From: Rhabdophis nuchalis
Taxonomy: Eukaryota > Chordata > Lepidosauria > Squamata > Natricidae
Direction of reading: 5' to 3'
Assembly: GCA_039707465.1 (NCBI GenBank)
Contig: CM077646.1
Coordinates: 83,228,715 to 83,292,714, forward strand
Length of the DNA stretch: 64,000 bases
The notes beneath the pieces are model-generated. The model was not told where the DNA came from and ran no database searches. It saw only the letters and a program-made list of their open reading frames with translations. Numbering within the stretch: the stretch's first letter is position 1; each line of letters opens with the position of its first letter. Made by a program: the position numbers and the translations under genes. This document shows positions 21,720 through 33,140 of the stretch, one piece after another.

Positions 21720-22710
21720 CAATCTCTGTAGCAGTAGAAGCTCTACAATTGTGCATAGGTGTTTAAACTAAGTGGAAAAAAATGATTAAAACCAACCAAA
21801 ACGAAAAACAATAAGATGGGCCAAATGATGGGTTGATCTATCAAATGCTTTGGAGTGTATGAACTCCTTTAAGATATATACCTAAAGGAAGCCATCTGCT
21901 GTCATAATAGCTATGCTGCCACTTATCAAATTGGTAAGGTGGCCCAACTACATAACTGTTCTGGGAAATGTATACACATTTTCAGTTCCTGGTGCTGTTA
22001 ATATGTCTCAGTATTTTTTTTTCCATGCCATAGTTTGCATGGAGTCCATCAGAGGTTGAATATTCCTGTCTTTCCCTCAAAAATTAAAATGTATTATCAT
22101 GCTCAGTGATTGAGCATGGTGCCTCAGGGCCTTTTTCATTATCCCCAAATTTGTAAGCAATTCGATCTCCCTGCCTCTTCTGAATGCAACTTTACATTAG
22201 ACGTTTGTCATCTATTTATTCTAGACTGCAAAAACTCAAGTATTATGTTGGTAGCATATGAGAGAAATGAAATAGTTTGGCAATTTAACCATTATTTAGC
22301 AATGCCTTTATATGTTATTGGATTATAAATTGATATTTCTCCTTGGATACATTGTATATTCATGCTGAGCAGAAACTGCAAGTAGCACTTTAACTGCATC
22401 ATCTTGTAGTAATTAAACAGACTGGAGTTTCGTCATTTCTTACACTTTATTGTTTATTGTTTTCTAAGGTTCATTTAATTTTATTTTCCAAAATGCCTGG
22501 CTTAGTAATCAAACATTTATACACATCATTTTTAGGATCTTTTTTGCAGTTCTTCATATAGCCTATATCCCTCTCTTATTGATATCTTTAATAGTCGATC
22601 TTTGGTTTTGTTTTTATCAAGCCCATCTTGCATTAAAGTTTCTCTTGATTTTTACAATTGTCTTAGTTAAATCTCTTTAAAAGTTTCTCTTCTGTTGTTG
22701 CCCTATACTC
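21720..22710. other. Spacer between the inverted duplication arms; no gene
   Basis: About 1 kb of AT-rich DNA without recognised repeats or coding signals. Confidence 0.45.
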
Positions 22711-22850
22711 CAAAGAATATAATGGACAGTCAAGATGATATCAGATACAAATGATGTGGTGGTGCAGTGGTCAGAATGCAGTACTGCAGGCTATTTCTGC
22801 TGACTACAGGCTGCCTGTAATTTGGCAGTTTGAATCTCACCAGGCTGTAG
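22711..22850 (+). repeat. 140-bp inverted duplication, arm 2 (truncated SINE head plus flank)
   Basis: Same 140 bases as arm 1 in opposite orientation. The SINE sequence stops abruptly at CAGGCTGTAG, where arm 1 continues into the full SINE, so arm 2 is the derived copy. Confidence 0.92.
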
Positions 22851-22854
22851 GACA

Positions 22855-23060
22855 CAGACAGTCCTTGCTTAACATGAAAATGCTGAAAAATAACTCTAGA
22901 ACTGGTCCTTGCGTTATGACCATCGCAGCATCCCTGTGGTCACATGATTCAGACACAACCAGCAAGAAGTGAGCTTGTAAGTCCATTGTGGTCACGATGC
23001 CTTGCTTGATGACGATACTGCTTAGTAATGGAATTGCTGGCCCAACTGTAGTCATTCAGC
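22855..23060. mobile_element. DNA-transposon MITE fragment (CAGGTAGTCCT family)
   Basis: Contains CAGTCCTTGCTTAACATGAA, CCTTGCGTTATGACCATCGC and AGCATCCCTGTGGTCACATG, parallel to the copy at 14004-14552. It starts directly at the end of inverted duplication arm 2. Confidence 0.6.
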
Positions 23061-23079
23061 AAGGATGAAGTCTATAAGG

Positions 23080-23192
23080 CGCCGGTGTCAAACACACCAC
23101 GTTGCAGTCATGTCACATTTTGCAAAATTTTCCCCCTTCACAGAGCTGTGTGTGATTCATCTGGCCCATGGGCCGCCAGTTCGACACCCCTG
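23080..23192. mobile_element. Small hAT-type MITE, degenerate
   Basis: GGTGTCAAACACACCACGTTG on the left and TTCGACACCCCTG on the right. Same family as 7061-7183; no target duplication is detectable. Confidence 0.55.
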
Positions 23193-23479
23193 TCACTCTT
23201 TTATTTAATTTGGTGTAGTAATAATAATAATAATAATAATAATTTTATTTATATCCCACTCTCTCTCCACGAGGGGACTCGAGGCGGGGCACAGGGTATT
23301 AAAAGCAACTAAAACCAAACAGATACAGAATTAAAACCTTAAATATAAATAACTAACTAACTAAATAACTAGGTTAAAAATAGATTAAACATATGTCCCT
23401 GCGCTAAAATCCCTCATAAAATCCCTTAATCTTAACAGAGACTATCCTATCCTAGGCCGGCCAAGCAAAAAAGATGTGT

Positions 23480-23839
23480 CTTTAGTTTCAGACGGAAGGA
23501 GCGGAGGTCCGTAGTTGTCCTAATATCGGGGGGAAGGTCGTTCCAGAGGGTTGGGCCCGCCACAGAGAGGGCCCTTCACCAGAGCGTCGCCCGCTGACAA
23601 AGTCTAGTGGACGGCACCCGGAGAAGTCCCTCTCTGTGGGAGCGAATCGGCCGTGAAGATGTATGGGGCAGGATCCGATCCTGCAGGTAACTAGGTCCCG
23701 AGCCATGGAGCGCTTTGAAGATGATAACTAACACCTTGAAGCGCACCCGGAAGATGACAGGTAGCCAGTGCAGCTCGCGCAAGAGCGGTGTAACGTGGGC
23801 GAACCTGGAGGTGCCCATAATTGCTCGCGCGGCTGCGTT
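23480..23839 (-). pseudogene. L2 LINE ORF2 C-terminus, frameshifted
   Basis: After the in-frame stop the frame continues as GTSRFAHVTPLLRELHWLPV and FKALHGSGPSYLQDR (to about 23576), then shifts to another frame for GPTLWNDLPP-type sequence. Equivalent to the intact C-terminus at 3300-3687. Confidence 0.85.
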
Positions 23840-25546
23840 CTAGACCAACTGAAGTCTCCGGGTGCACCTCAAGGGGAGCCCCATGTAGAGAGAGTTGCAA
23901 TAATCCAGTCGGGATGTCACGAGAGCATGAGTGACTGTGCGAAGGGCGTCCCGATCCAATAGGGGGCGCAACTGGCATACCAGGCGAACCTGGTAAAACG
24001 CCCTCCTGGCCACGGCTGTCACTTGATCTTCCATGGACAGCCGGGTATCCAGGAGGACACCCAAGTTGCGCGCCCCATCCACAGGGGCAAGATGTTCGCC
24101 CCCTATGGCCAGAGATGGAATCATCTGGTTGAATCGGGCAGCCGGAAACCACAGCCACTCGGTCTTGGTCGGGTTGAGCCTGAGTCCGTTACTTCCCATC
24201 CAGATCCGCACGGCTTCCAGGCACTGGCACATCACCGCTACGGCATCGTTGGGGTGGTTTGGGGTAGATATATACAGCTGAGTATCATCAGCGTAGAGAT
24301 GATACTCTACCCCAAAACCACGGATGATCTCGCCCAGCAGCTTCATATATGTGTTGAACAGGAGAGGCGAGAGGACCGACCCCTGAGGCACCCCACATGT
24401 GAGGGGTCTCGAGGTCGACCTCTGCTCTCCTGCCAACACAAATTGCGATCGGCCAGAGAGGTAGGAGGAGAACCACCGTAAAACGGTGCCTCCCACCCCC
24501 AACCCCCCCAGCCGATGCAATAGGATACCATGGTCGATGGTATCGAAAGCCGCCAAGACGTCTAATAGGACCAGGATGGAGGAACAACCCCCATCTCTGG
24601 CCCTCCAGAGATCATCGACCAACGCGACCAATGCCGTCTCGGTGCTATGCCCGGGCCGAAAGCCGGACTGGCGCGGGTCTAGATAGTCAACTTCCTCCAG
24701 GTGACGGGGAAACTGTTGTGCCACCACACTCTCAACAACCTTCACCAGAAAGGGAAGGTTGGAGACTGGACGATAGTTGTTTAATAAAGCTGGATCCAAA
24801 GAGGGCTTCTTAAGGAGGGGCCTCACCATAGCCTCTTTTAGGGAAGCAGGCAAGGAACCCTCACTCAAGGATGCGTTGATAACCTCTTGGAGCCAGCCTC
24901 GTGTCACCTCCCAGGATGCCAGTACAAGCCAGGAGGGACACGGGTCCAATAAACATGTGGTGGCTCGCAGTCGCCCACGTAACCTGTCCTTATCGTCGGA
25001 AGTAACGGAGTCAAACTCCTCCCAAACAAGATCCGCCTCGTGGCATTCCACTGGGCCAGCAATGGGGGCTAACTCATTCTGTATCTGAGCGGTTTTCTCC
25101 TGCAGATAAGACACAAATTCCTCTGCTCTGCCCTGTAGGAGGGCTTCCCGCACCCTCTGTTGAAGGAGGGAGCGGGTCACCCTAAACAGGGCGGCAGGGC
25201 GGTTATCTGCGGATGCTATGAGAGTGGCACAGTGATGACGTTTGGCCACTCTCAGCGCCACAATGTAAGTCCGTAAATGGGCTCTTACCTGTGTCCGGTC
25301 AGATTCAGAGCGGGTAGACCTCCATCTTCTCTCTAGGCATCTCTTGTGGCGTTTCATCACCCTCAGCTCCTCGGTAAACCAAGGAGCCAGGGTGGCTCGG
25401 CGCCACAAGAGAGGCCGCAAGGGCGCGACCCGATCCCAGGCTCCCGTGGTCGCAGTATTCCATGCGGCCACGAGGTCCTCCATCGGGGCGCGGGTCAGGG
25501 GTACAGGAAGTGGCCCAAGCACCGCCTGGAACCCATCTGGGTCCAT
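23840..25546 (-). pseudogene. L2 LINE reverse transcriptase domain
   Basis: 568 codons. The N-terminal linker (WFTEELRVMKRHKRCLERRW, then LLDPCPSWL) is followed by the RT blocks LKKPSLDPALLNNYRPVSNL, SGFRPGHSTETAL, FDTIDHGILL, CGVPQGSVLSPLLFN and catalytic YADDTQLY. A stop replaces the residue after LRCTRRLQLV, and the conserved NAAARA continues in frame downstream. Confidence 0.92.
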
Positions 25547-25577
25547 CAGCCGCCTGGGGCGGAACCAAATTGGTAAC

Positions 25578-26153
25578 TCAGGTTCCGCCCCCCCCGCGGA
25601 GGGGAGCAGCGGTCGGAAAGTCGAGCCGGAGAAGTGAGTGGTCTGACCATGACAAGGGCGTGATGACTATATCCCCTATACCCAGATCACTCATCCATTG
25701 GCCTGAGACAAAGATGAGGTCCGGTGTGTGTCCACCCTCGTGGGTGGGGCCTTGAATTACTTGGGTCAGGTCCATGGCCGTCATGGAAGCCATGAACTCC
25801 CGAGCTACCTCGGATGATTCGCCCACCATTGGCAGATTGAAATCCCCCATGACTAAAAGTCTGGGGGTCTCAATTGCCACCGTAGCGATCACCTCTAGGA
25901 GCTCGGGCAGGGCTGCTGCTACATAGCGGGGAGCCAGGTATACAACCAGCAAGCCCAACTGCCTCCCTAGGCCCCACTTCACGCAGAGGAACTCACAACC
26001 GGTAGTCTGTGGCACAATGGTTTCCCTCGGCTCAAGACCTTCCTTCACAATGACCGCTACCCCACCACCCCTACCCAGGGCCCGGGGCTGATGAAAAGCG
26101 CGGTAGCCTGGTGGGCACATTTCAACGAGGGGGAGTCCTCCCTCGTGGCCCAA
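25578..26153 (-). pseudogene. L2 LINE endonuclease domain
   Basis: 191 codons of an APE-type endonuclease, which nicks target DNA to prime reverse transcription. Visible motifs: GRGGGVAVIV, LLVMGDFNLP (catalytic Asp and Asn), HEGGHTPDLIF and WSDHSLLRLDF (catalytic Asp-His pair). The frame ends in a G-rich run (LRGGGGT), and the RT continues in another frame, which suggests a slippage frameshift in the C/G homopolymer near 25590. Confidence 0.88.
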
Positions 26154-26192
26154 CCAGGTCTCCGCAATCCCAACCAGGTCCGGCCCCCCCTC

Positions 26193-26714
26193 TCACACAA
26201 GGTCATTAATGAGGGGGGCTTTGTTGACAACGGACCTGGCATTGCAAAACATCAGCCGCAGGCCCTGGCTCTGTACTCCCTGACCACCTAGTCTGCGGGG
26301 GTTGTGGCACACGACCGTTTGTAGCCAACAGCTACGTGCCTCCAACCGGGAGGATGGAACTTGTCTCCCCTCGGACCTGCCTCTCCCCATGACCCTCTGG
26401 ATAGGTAGGCCCTCTACCGGAACGACTCGTGTTTCCCCCCTCCTACCGGATCCTTCCGCTTCCCTCCGCCGACTGCTGGTCCGGCCCTTTCTTTCCTTAA
26501 TACCCTCTGTCTCTGCCTGTCTAGTCCCACCCCCCTCCCTGGTACCCCCTAAAAGAACCAATAATTTAGATACTAAAAACCCCCTAAGGCCGCGCTTCGC
26601 CCATCTCTCCGGATTGATGAATCCCTCATCAAGACGGGCCCTCGATAGAGCGGAGGGCCAAGCCTGTGAGAGCGGGGACTCTCGTAAAAACAAAAGATTT
26701 GCTCTGGAGTACAT
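26193..26714 (-). pseudogene. L2 LINE, 5' coding region up to start of endonuclease
   Basis: 173 codons rich in Arg, Gly and Glu, ending LRLMFCNARSVVNKAPLIND, which is the first strand of an APE-type endonuclease. A TGA stop at 26193 interrupts the frame, and the next open stretch continues in the same frame (EGGPDLVGIAETWLGHEGG). The basic N-terminal part could be leader or linker sequence of ORF2; its function is unknown. Confidence 0.75.
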
Positions 26715-26724
26715 TGTGCTATAA

Positions 26725-28104
26725 TAAATAATTAAAACTAATCATCAATATATAAACAATGTAAGAATAAAATTCATTAGTGTGTCATGGGTTAAAATAC
26801 AATAAGATTTTAAGAAACATCGTTAGCCATGATTTAAATTTCATCAGTAGATATTATAAGAATGAATAAAGTGCTATAGTGAGGAAGTTCACAATGTCAA
26901 TTGGGTATCCATTTGGTGTTCCAGTCCAAAAGATCTTTAGGACATTTACAAGGTCTTTAAAAAGGTCTTAATACGGCACAGTTCTATTGGTCTTAAAAAA
27001 TCATCATAGGGGGGAAGGGTTTCTTCTGTTTGTTGCTGAGGAATGTAAGTTTGGCGCCAGCTAAGCTGAAAAGGAGTCTGTTCTCCCTGATGGAAAATTG
27101 CTCCCAGCTGGGGGGTTTAACCAGGCCCAGGCCGGCTATCCAACCTCCTGGCCCGACCCGGCCTAACAGGCCAGAAAACTCCAATATCCAACCTCCAATT
27201 TTCCGGCCTGGGGCCTGTTGTGATTAAGATGTTGGTTTAGAAAACAGGGGATTGTTAGCCTTTGTCATATCTTAGGCTGGGTGACCTTGGGCCAGTAATA
27301 CTCTTTCAGCCCAACCCACCTCATGGGTTTGACATTGTGTGGAAAATATTAGTATTTACATTTGCCATGTTACTTATGAAAATAAGCATAGGATAAAAAT
27401 CTAATAAGTAAATAAATCAAAATATTATAGCAGGATAGAAAATATTCCCATCCCCATAAAAAGTAGGAGACATTCAAGAAGGGAGGAGGGAATCGAACTA
27501 GCAAGTTATCACCTTTTCTTGCCAAATCTAGTAGTGATGGTATAACATATTCACAACAACCCATCATGGATCAATTTGGGACATGGAGGAATGCATTATT
27601 TCAAATTAGACCATTAAGCTATCTTGCCCAGGGCTGTAAATCCTGAGTGGTGGAGACTATCCACAATACAGCACAGCCTGCAGATGTTTGGGAATATGAA
27701 ATTTCCCCATGGATTCTGCTACTCAGTGTGGAAATTAGTTCTCACACTGTCAAAAGTAAACAACTTGATACCGGACCAAGCTGTTATCAAAATATGAACA
27801 GATGGAAACTGTCCTGCCCAAAACAGATGTGCTTCTAGCTCTTTAAATATAGTAGGCAGGACAAAGAAGACCAGGTAATTTGCACAATGCTTCTTTTAAA
27901 TGAAGCTTGCATTTGATAAGCAGTAGGCACTGGAAATCTTTTATAATTACTTCATAATTTTGCTACATCTAAAACTATTTATTTACAAACCTATTTCTGG
28001 AGTGTTTTGGGTTTGGCCCAAAATTTTGCTTTAACCACCTAACTTCTATTTTTAAAACAGGAAAGCCTACCATTTATCATAGAATAATTAGATTGGAAGA
28101 GACC
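26725..28104. other. No gene; degenerate SINE-like pieces
   Basis: AT-rich DNA. Around 27270-27345 GGCTGGGTGACCTTGGGCCA and CCCAACCCACCTCA resemble the body of the SINE at 32190-32375. Around 27475-27520 a B-box-like GTTCGATTCC lies on the minus strand. Nothing codes. Confidence 0.45.
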
Positions 28105-28112
28105 AAATAAGC

Positions 28113-28562
28113 CCATGATGGTAAACCTGTGGCAGGTGTGCCACAGGTGGCACACAGAGTCATTTGCTAGGGCATGTAAGGCGTTGCCCTGTCAGCTCCA
28201 ATGCGCATGTCTAGCTGACTTCGGCCTTCTTTTAAGGCCATTTTTCACCCTCCGGAGGCTTCCCTGAAGGCTCCAGAGGGCAAAAAATGACCCTACGAGC
28301 AAACCAAAAGTCCATTCCTGAACTTCCAGTTTTGGCCGTAGGGCTGGTTTTTTGCACTTCAGAGGCTTCATACTTAAGCCTCCAGAAGGCCTAAAAAGCC
28401 TCTGGAGCCTGGGGAGGGTAAAAAAAGCATGGAGGAGCACTGGTCGCACGTCCATGCACTCAGAGGGGAAAAGCGCATGTATGTGTGGCATGCCCAAGCC
28501 CGCTTCCCCCCTGTGCTCCCCCCGCTTTTGGCACGCGAGTCAAAAAAGGTTCGCCATCACTG
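28113..28562. mobile_element. hAT-type MITE, 450 bp (GATGGCGAACC family)
   Basis: Starts CCATGATGGTAAACCTGTGG and ends AGGTTCGCCATCACTG, flanked by AAATAAGC (28105-28112) and ATATAGGC (28563-28570), a decayed 8-bp duplication (6 of 8). Interior as in 57002-57345. Confidence 0.82.
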
Positions 28563-28644
28563 ATATAGGCCAATAATCCAAACCCCTAATCTTTGCAGGA
28601 ATCAGTAATTGGGAATGGGCCATGCAGAAAGAATCAGCATAACA

Positions 28645-29460
28645 AACTATGTAGACTTAGACTTAGAATAACTTTATTGTCACTTTAAATGTACTCTAAT
28701 AGGCATAAATTTTGTTGCATACAGCTCTCAAAATGTCACCACCTCCATTATACACTACATAGACATGACAGACAGACGGATGGATGGATGGATGGATGGA
28801 TGGATGGATGGATGGATGGATGGATAGATGGATGCATATACTCACATACCCACATATATTATATGACACAGAGAAACAACTCAATCTAGTTCAGATGTAT
28901 ACATGTACATGGCGACAAAAATGAATCTGGCAAGTTTACCAGACATATAGGGAACAAAACTATTACAGAATCTGGTAGTCTTTCTAGAAATACTTCAAAA
29001 CCTCCTCCTCCCAGGGAGCAACAGAAACAGACAGTAAAGTGCCTATGTGGGATCTAACAATGCTTCAAGCTCTAAACACATAGCACTTATAAGCAGTATC
29101 TTGAACAATGGCAAATGAGGGGCCTATAATCATTTCTGCTGTCCTTACCACTCTCTGTATGGACTTTCTATCTGAGGCACTTCTGCCACCAAACCAAACA
29201 GTGATGCAGTTTGTTAAAATGCTCTCAATCGTGCCTCTGTAAAATGTGGCCAAGACAGAAGGAGAAAGATGTGCTTTCCTCATCCGATGCAGGGAATGCA
29301 GACATTGGTTTGTACGCTTCACTAAGGATGACATGTGGAGAGACCAGTTCAGATTGTTAGTTATCTGCACCCCCAGATACTTAATACTGTTGACCACCTC
29401 TATAGCTGAATTCTTGATACTGAGTGGAGTCGGCTCTTTCTAAAGTCTACAATGATCTCC
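28645..29460 (-). mobile_element. Rex1-like LINE 3' end
   Basis: The minus-strand frame 29397-29065 reads VNSIKYLGVQITNNLNWSLH, KRTNQCLHSLHRMRKAHLSP, FYRGTIESILTNCITVWFGG and RKSIQRVVRTAEMIIG. This is the segment C-terminal to the RT of Rex1/Babar-type elements, followed by a stop and a 3' UTR running to about 28645. 5'-truncated. Confidence 0.8.
28778..28830. repeat. (GGAT)n microsatellite
   Basis: About 12 units, lying in the 3' UTR region of the Rex1-like element. Confidence 0.95.
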
Positions 29461-30780
29461 TTTGTTTTATTAACATTTAAATATGGAGATTAAGTGAAGT
29501 TTTAACCACCTATTCCAACAATTATAGTGCCCCATGAATTTCTCTTTTAGATCCAGTATGCCAGTGATTCTCCACTTCACTTTTAAAAAGAGAAGGACAT
29601 TTAGAGCATGTCATCCACGGAAAAGATTTTATTTCATCTCAGAGTTCCAGTAGATTTGAAAGGAGGTTACATAAGTTTCATCTTGTATAATAGGAAGAGT
29701 ATTTCTGTAAAGAAAAATGCAAGTACACCAGGCCTCTTTCTGAGACTGACTCTTCTGAGACTATAAAACACCTTGTGAAACTCCTTTCAAGGGTGGAGCA
29801 AATAAGTGTTCATTTTTAGTTGTCACACCTGATTTCTCTGGATCATTCTGAAAGAAAACTTTGCTAGTAGCATTAGCTTAGGGCAGGGGTTTTCAAACTT
29901 TGCAGTTACATTGGGAGTAACCTGGGCTTATAGCTAATTCATAATTTCTTGTTTGTGAATCAAGGGTCCAGTTTAGGGCTGCTTCTGGTACTTCTATAAA
30001 ACAACAGTATGTGTGAGAGAGGAGGGAGGGGGAGAGATACGATGACATTATTTGAGGCAAGGAGAAACGGTAATTTGATCAAACAGTTTAAGGTCTTAAC
30101 CGTCTTAGGCCATCCTCAAACATGAATTTTAACTTGGCTTGTTATAAATCCAAGTCACAGTTTATGGCATAAGAAATTGTGTGATCCCAGCCAGCTGCAG
30201 TGGTTTCACTAAACCAAACTTTCAGTTCGTAAAAGTTCTTCAATTTTTCATGCTGTAATCACAGATCCCCAAATTTTTTATGTGGTGCTTAGGCTGACTA
30301 ATGTACGGTACTTTCTTGGTTAGTCATTAATTTTAAAGATATATTCCCAATTGCTTTATTTCTTGCTATTATACCTTTGTTATAATTATACACTAATTGG
30401 AGACTGCATCAGATGACTTAAACCAATCTGTCTAGCCTAAAAAGCAGAATTTTGCATGAAGAAGCTTCAATGAATCCTCATCACTTCCTTAACTCAACTT
30501 CAAACTGCCACTGAAAGAATGGTAGTAATGCCGGTTCAATTCTTGAAGGGCATACTTGGAAATACCATCCTTCTTTTTATTGGACCAGTATTGCCTGGTC
30601 CCAGGTGATGCAATTCAACTATCTTTAGACAACCACGTATGCACTCAAAATCTAGGGGAGCCTCGCCTCCTTCTGGAAATGTTATGAAACTTTCTGCCTA
30701 GAAAAACAGGTTGACCTATTCTTTGAATATCTTTTGGCAAATCATATACAAGGGTCTTTTACATCAATAACTGGAATTAT
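29461..30780. other. No gene recognised
   Basis: AT-rich. Near 29885 CAGGGGTTTTCAAACTTTGC looks like a lone left end of a hAT-type MITE with no partner. Confidence 0.45.
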
Positions 30781-30788
30781 TCCTAGAG

Positions 30789-30919
30789 CAGGGATGTCAA
30801 ACTTGTGGCTCCCAGGCCGGAGGTGTCCTGAGCTGGCCACACCCACATCCGGTTAGCAAAGAGGGGGGAAGTCCCAATACGTCATATGCTGCTGTGACAA
30901 AACAAGTTTGATACCCCTG
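30789..30919. mobile_element. Small hAT-type MITE (CAGGGATGTCAAAC)
   Basis: Starts CAGGGATGTCAAACTTGTGG and ends AAGTTTGATACCCCTG. The flanks TCCTAGAG and TTCTACAG agree at 6 of 8 bases. Same family as 7061-7183. Confidence 0.75.
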
Positions 30920-30927
30920 TTCTACAG

Positions 30928-32180
30928 CATAGAAAACCACAGCACAGCACACAGGCTTGATATCTCTTCCTCTTTCTCTCCCCCTCTCTCTCCCCCCCCC
31001 CTCTCCCCGCAAGCAATTTTACACCTCATTATCAAAGCAGCAGCTATGCCAACTAGCTTTAAGGATGTTTTCCCTCTGTGCAACATCTGCATAGATCTCT
31101 ACCTGAACATTATAAATAATGTGTCTATTTTATGTAACCTCCTTTCAAATATACTGGTCCTACTCTGTTTAGTCCCAGGGTGAAGAAAGTCATGCAAAGG
31201 AAACACAATTCAAGAAGGCCTCATTAAATTCTATTTTCACATCTCATGAAAGGTGCTCTCCTCATTTTTCTTTAGCGAGCAAGGCCAGCCTCAGAACCTG
31301 TTTTATTGCTGGCCAGTGTTAAATTCTATTACTGAGCTGGGACTGTAAGGGGGGTTGGGGGGGGGGGAATGGGTAGCTATTGCATTATAGCTACAGCAGC
31401 AGACATAAATGTAGTAGGCAAAAATCACTTTCTTTCCAATCATGATTCCTTTTCTCTATTTTATTAATTTTGCCTCTTATCTATAGCAAAGGGTGAAAGA
31501 GTTACTAACAGAAATAGGGCAATATCTTTCCATTTTTTTTATTAAAAAAAAAGCAGCCAGCAGCCATTCTACAAGCTTCAAAGAGGAATATCATCTCAAG
31601 GTCAAAGAAGAAGTAACAGCTAAATAAAATTTAGATGAGTTTTATTCTATTCTTTGCCATTTGTGTCTTGTCAGCACAGTAATGTTTAAATACCTACTTA
31701 ATAGAAGGATTGAGAAGACATCATCATATTCTATAGCAAATATCGTCCATATATTGGGGCTTTCTACAAGCCCCAATTTAGTTACATTCTCCATGCTGTG
31801 GGAGTTCAATATCGTTCCTAATTTCTCAACTCAACAATGATTATTCCTGCCTTGTATATCTTACTACTGTGTAACAGATTCATAAATTTGAATATGTGCA
31901 AAATCACTGCCGACCACCCTACTGTAATGTCAACTATAATAACTTAATACTGTGATACAAGTTGTAAGCAAAAGAAAACACTTATTGCTGATCTGTGTCA
32001 AATTCTATTAGTCGGTCATTAAATTTGATTCTGTCCAAGTTCTTCATCGTTTGTAATTCATTTACAAGTATGCATGTATATAGATTTATTAATTTACATG
32101 TACTATAAAAGTGCAACAGCTAAGTGTATTTTGAATTGTATCTGAAAACTGAAAATTAACACTAAAAAATGCAATTTCAA
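30928..32180. other. No gene recognised
   Basis: AT-rich intergenic DNA with a G-run at 31348-31368 and a C-run near 30992-31003. Confidence 0.45.
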
Positions 32181-32189
32181 CTAGAGCCA

Positions 32190-32380
32190 TTTTTGTCTAG
32201 TAGTTAAAGCACCAGGCTAGAAACCAGAAGTCTGTGAGGTCTAGTCTTGCCTCAGGCATGAAAGTTGGCTGGGTGTCTTTTGACCAACCACTTTCTCTCA
32301 TACCAGCTCACCTCACAGGGTTGTTGTTTGGGGCAGGGTGGAGAGGAAGGAATATTACACAGGTTTATCACGTTGATGAT
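32190..32380 (+). mobile_element. tRNA-derived SINE (GTCTAGTAGTTAAAGCACC family)
   Basis: A-box-like GTCTAGTAGTTAAAGCACC with AGGCTAGAAACCAGAAGTCT, B-box region GAGGTCTAGTCTTGCC, and the body GCTGGGTGTCTTTTGACCAA and CACAGGGTTGTTG. Confidence 0.8.
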
Positions 32381-32387
32381 ATCATAA

Positions 32388-32612
32388 AGACCCATTTCTT
32401 TCGACTGGCCGGCCTTGGATAGTCTCTCTGTCTATAGATTTTTAAATGTATTTTAATGGGTTTTAATTTTTTAGCACGGGATAACATAGTTTAATGGTGT
32501 TTTAAACTGTATATTTTGTATTGATTGTTTATATTGTTTTTAGTTTCTCCTGTGCACCGCCCTGGGTCCCTGTGGGGAGAGGGAGCGGTTAATAAATGCA
32601 AAGTTATTAAGT
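32388..32612 (+). mobile_element. L2-clade LINE, 3'-terminal fragment
   Basis: Starts in the last ORF2 codons (AAGACCCATTTCTTTCG), then TGTGCACCGCCCTGGGTCCC and GGGAGAGGGAGCGGTTAATA. Confidence 0.88.
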
Positions 32613-32771
32613 TATTATTATAAAAATAATTTAAAAATGAATAAAAATCTAATGAAATCGAATAAATAAATTACCTAAAATGTCCAAACTGCACCTCAAG
32701 ACTCCTTGCTTCATCAGCCATCTCCAGATTTAACATTCTGACCATTTACTATTTACATTAAGATAAAAGTT

Positions 32772-33082
32772 CTCCTCACACATATGTGCTAGTCGTTCCT
32801 GACTCTAGGGGATGGTGCTCATCTCTGTTCCAAAGCCGAAGAGCCAGCACTGTCCGAAGATGTCTCCATGGTCATGTGGCTGGCATGATTAAATGCAGAA
32901 GGTGCATGGAACACTGCTACCTTCCCACCAAAGGTGGTTCCTATTTTTCTTCTTGCATTTTTACATGCCTTCAAACAGCTAGGTTGGCAGAAGCTGGGAC
33001 AAGTAATGGGAGCTCACTCCGTTACGCGGCACTAGGGATTTGAATCAACCTTCAGTGTCTTAGCCACTGAGCCACGAGTCCC
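32772..33082 (-). mobile_element. tRNA-derived SINE, about 310 bp
   Basis: The minus strand starts with A-box-like TGGCTCAGTGGCTAAG and B-box-like GATTCAAATCCC, followed by the long shared body. A copy with the same structure lies at 56345-56690. The end CGCACATATGTGCTAGTCG-type motif is kept here as CACACATATGTGCTAGTCG. Confidence 0.85.
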
Positions 33083-33113
33083 TTACCATTTAGATTACAC
33101 CAAATGAAACTTT

Positions 33114-33140
33114 GGTGTGTGTGTGTGTGTGTGTGTGTGT
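33114..33140. repeat. (GT)n microsatellite
   Basis: About 13 units. Confidence 0.93.

Larger units (their letters stand above)
23218..26712 (-). mobile_element. L2-clade LINE, longest copy (about 3.5 kb)
   Basis: Minus-strand element from about 26712 to the (AAT)n tail at 23218-23243. Order: basic 5' coding region, APE-type endonuclease, reverse transcriptase, C-terminal domain, 3' UTR with the CCTCGAGTCCCC signature. The sequence is much GC-richer than its flanks. Four or more lesions break the ORF, so it is inactive, but amino-acid conservation is high and the copy appears fairly young. Confidence 0.92.

Noticed and set aside
24023..25755. Several plus-strand open frames of 66-152 codons
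   Set aside because: Antisense shadows of the L2 endonuclease and RT domains on the minus strand.
28696..28889. Asp-Gly-Trp-Met and Ile-His-Pro-Ser repeat peptides
   Set aside because: Translations of the GGAT microsatellite.
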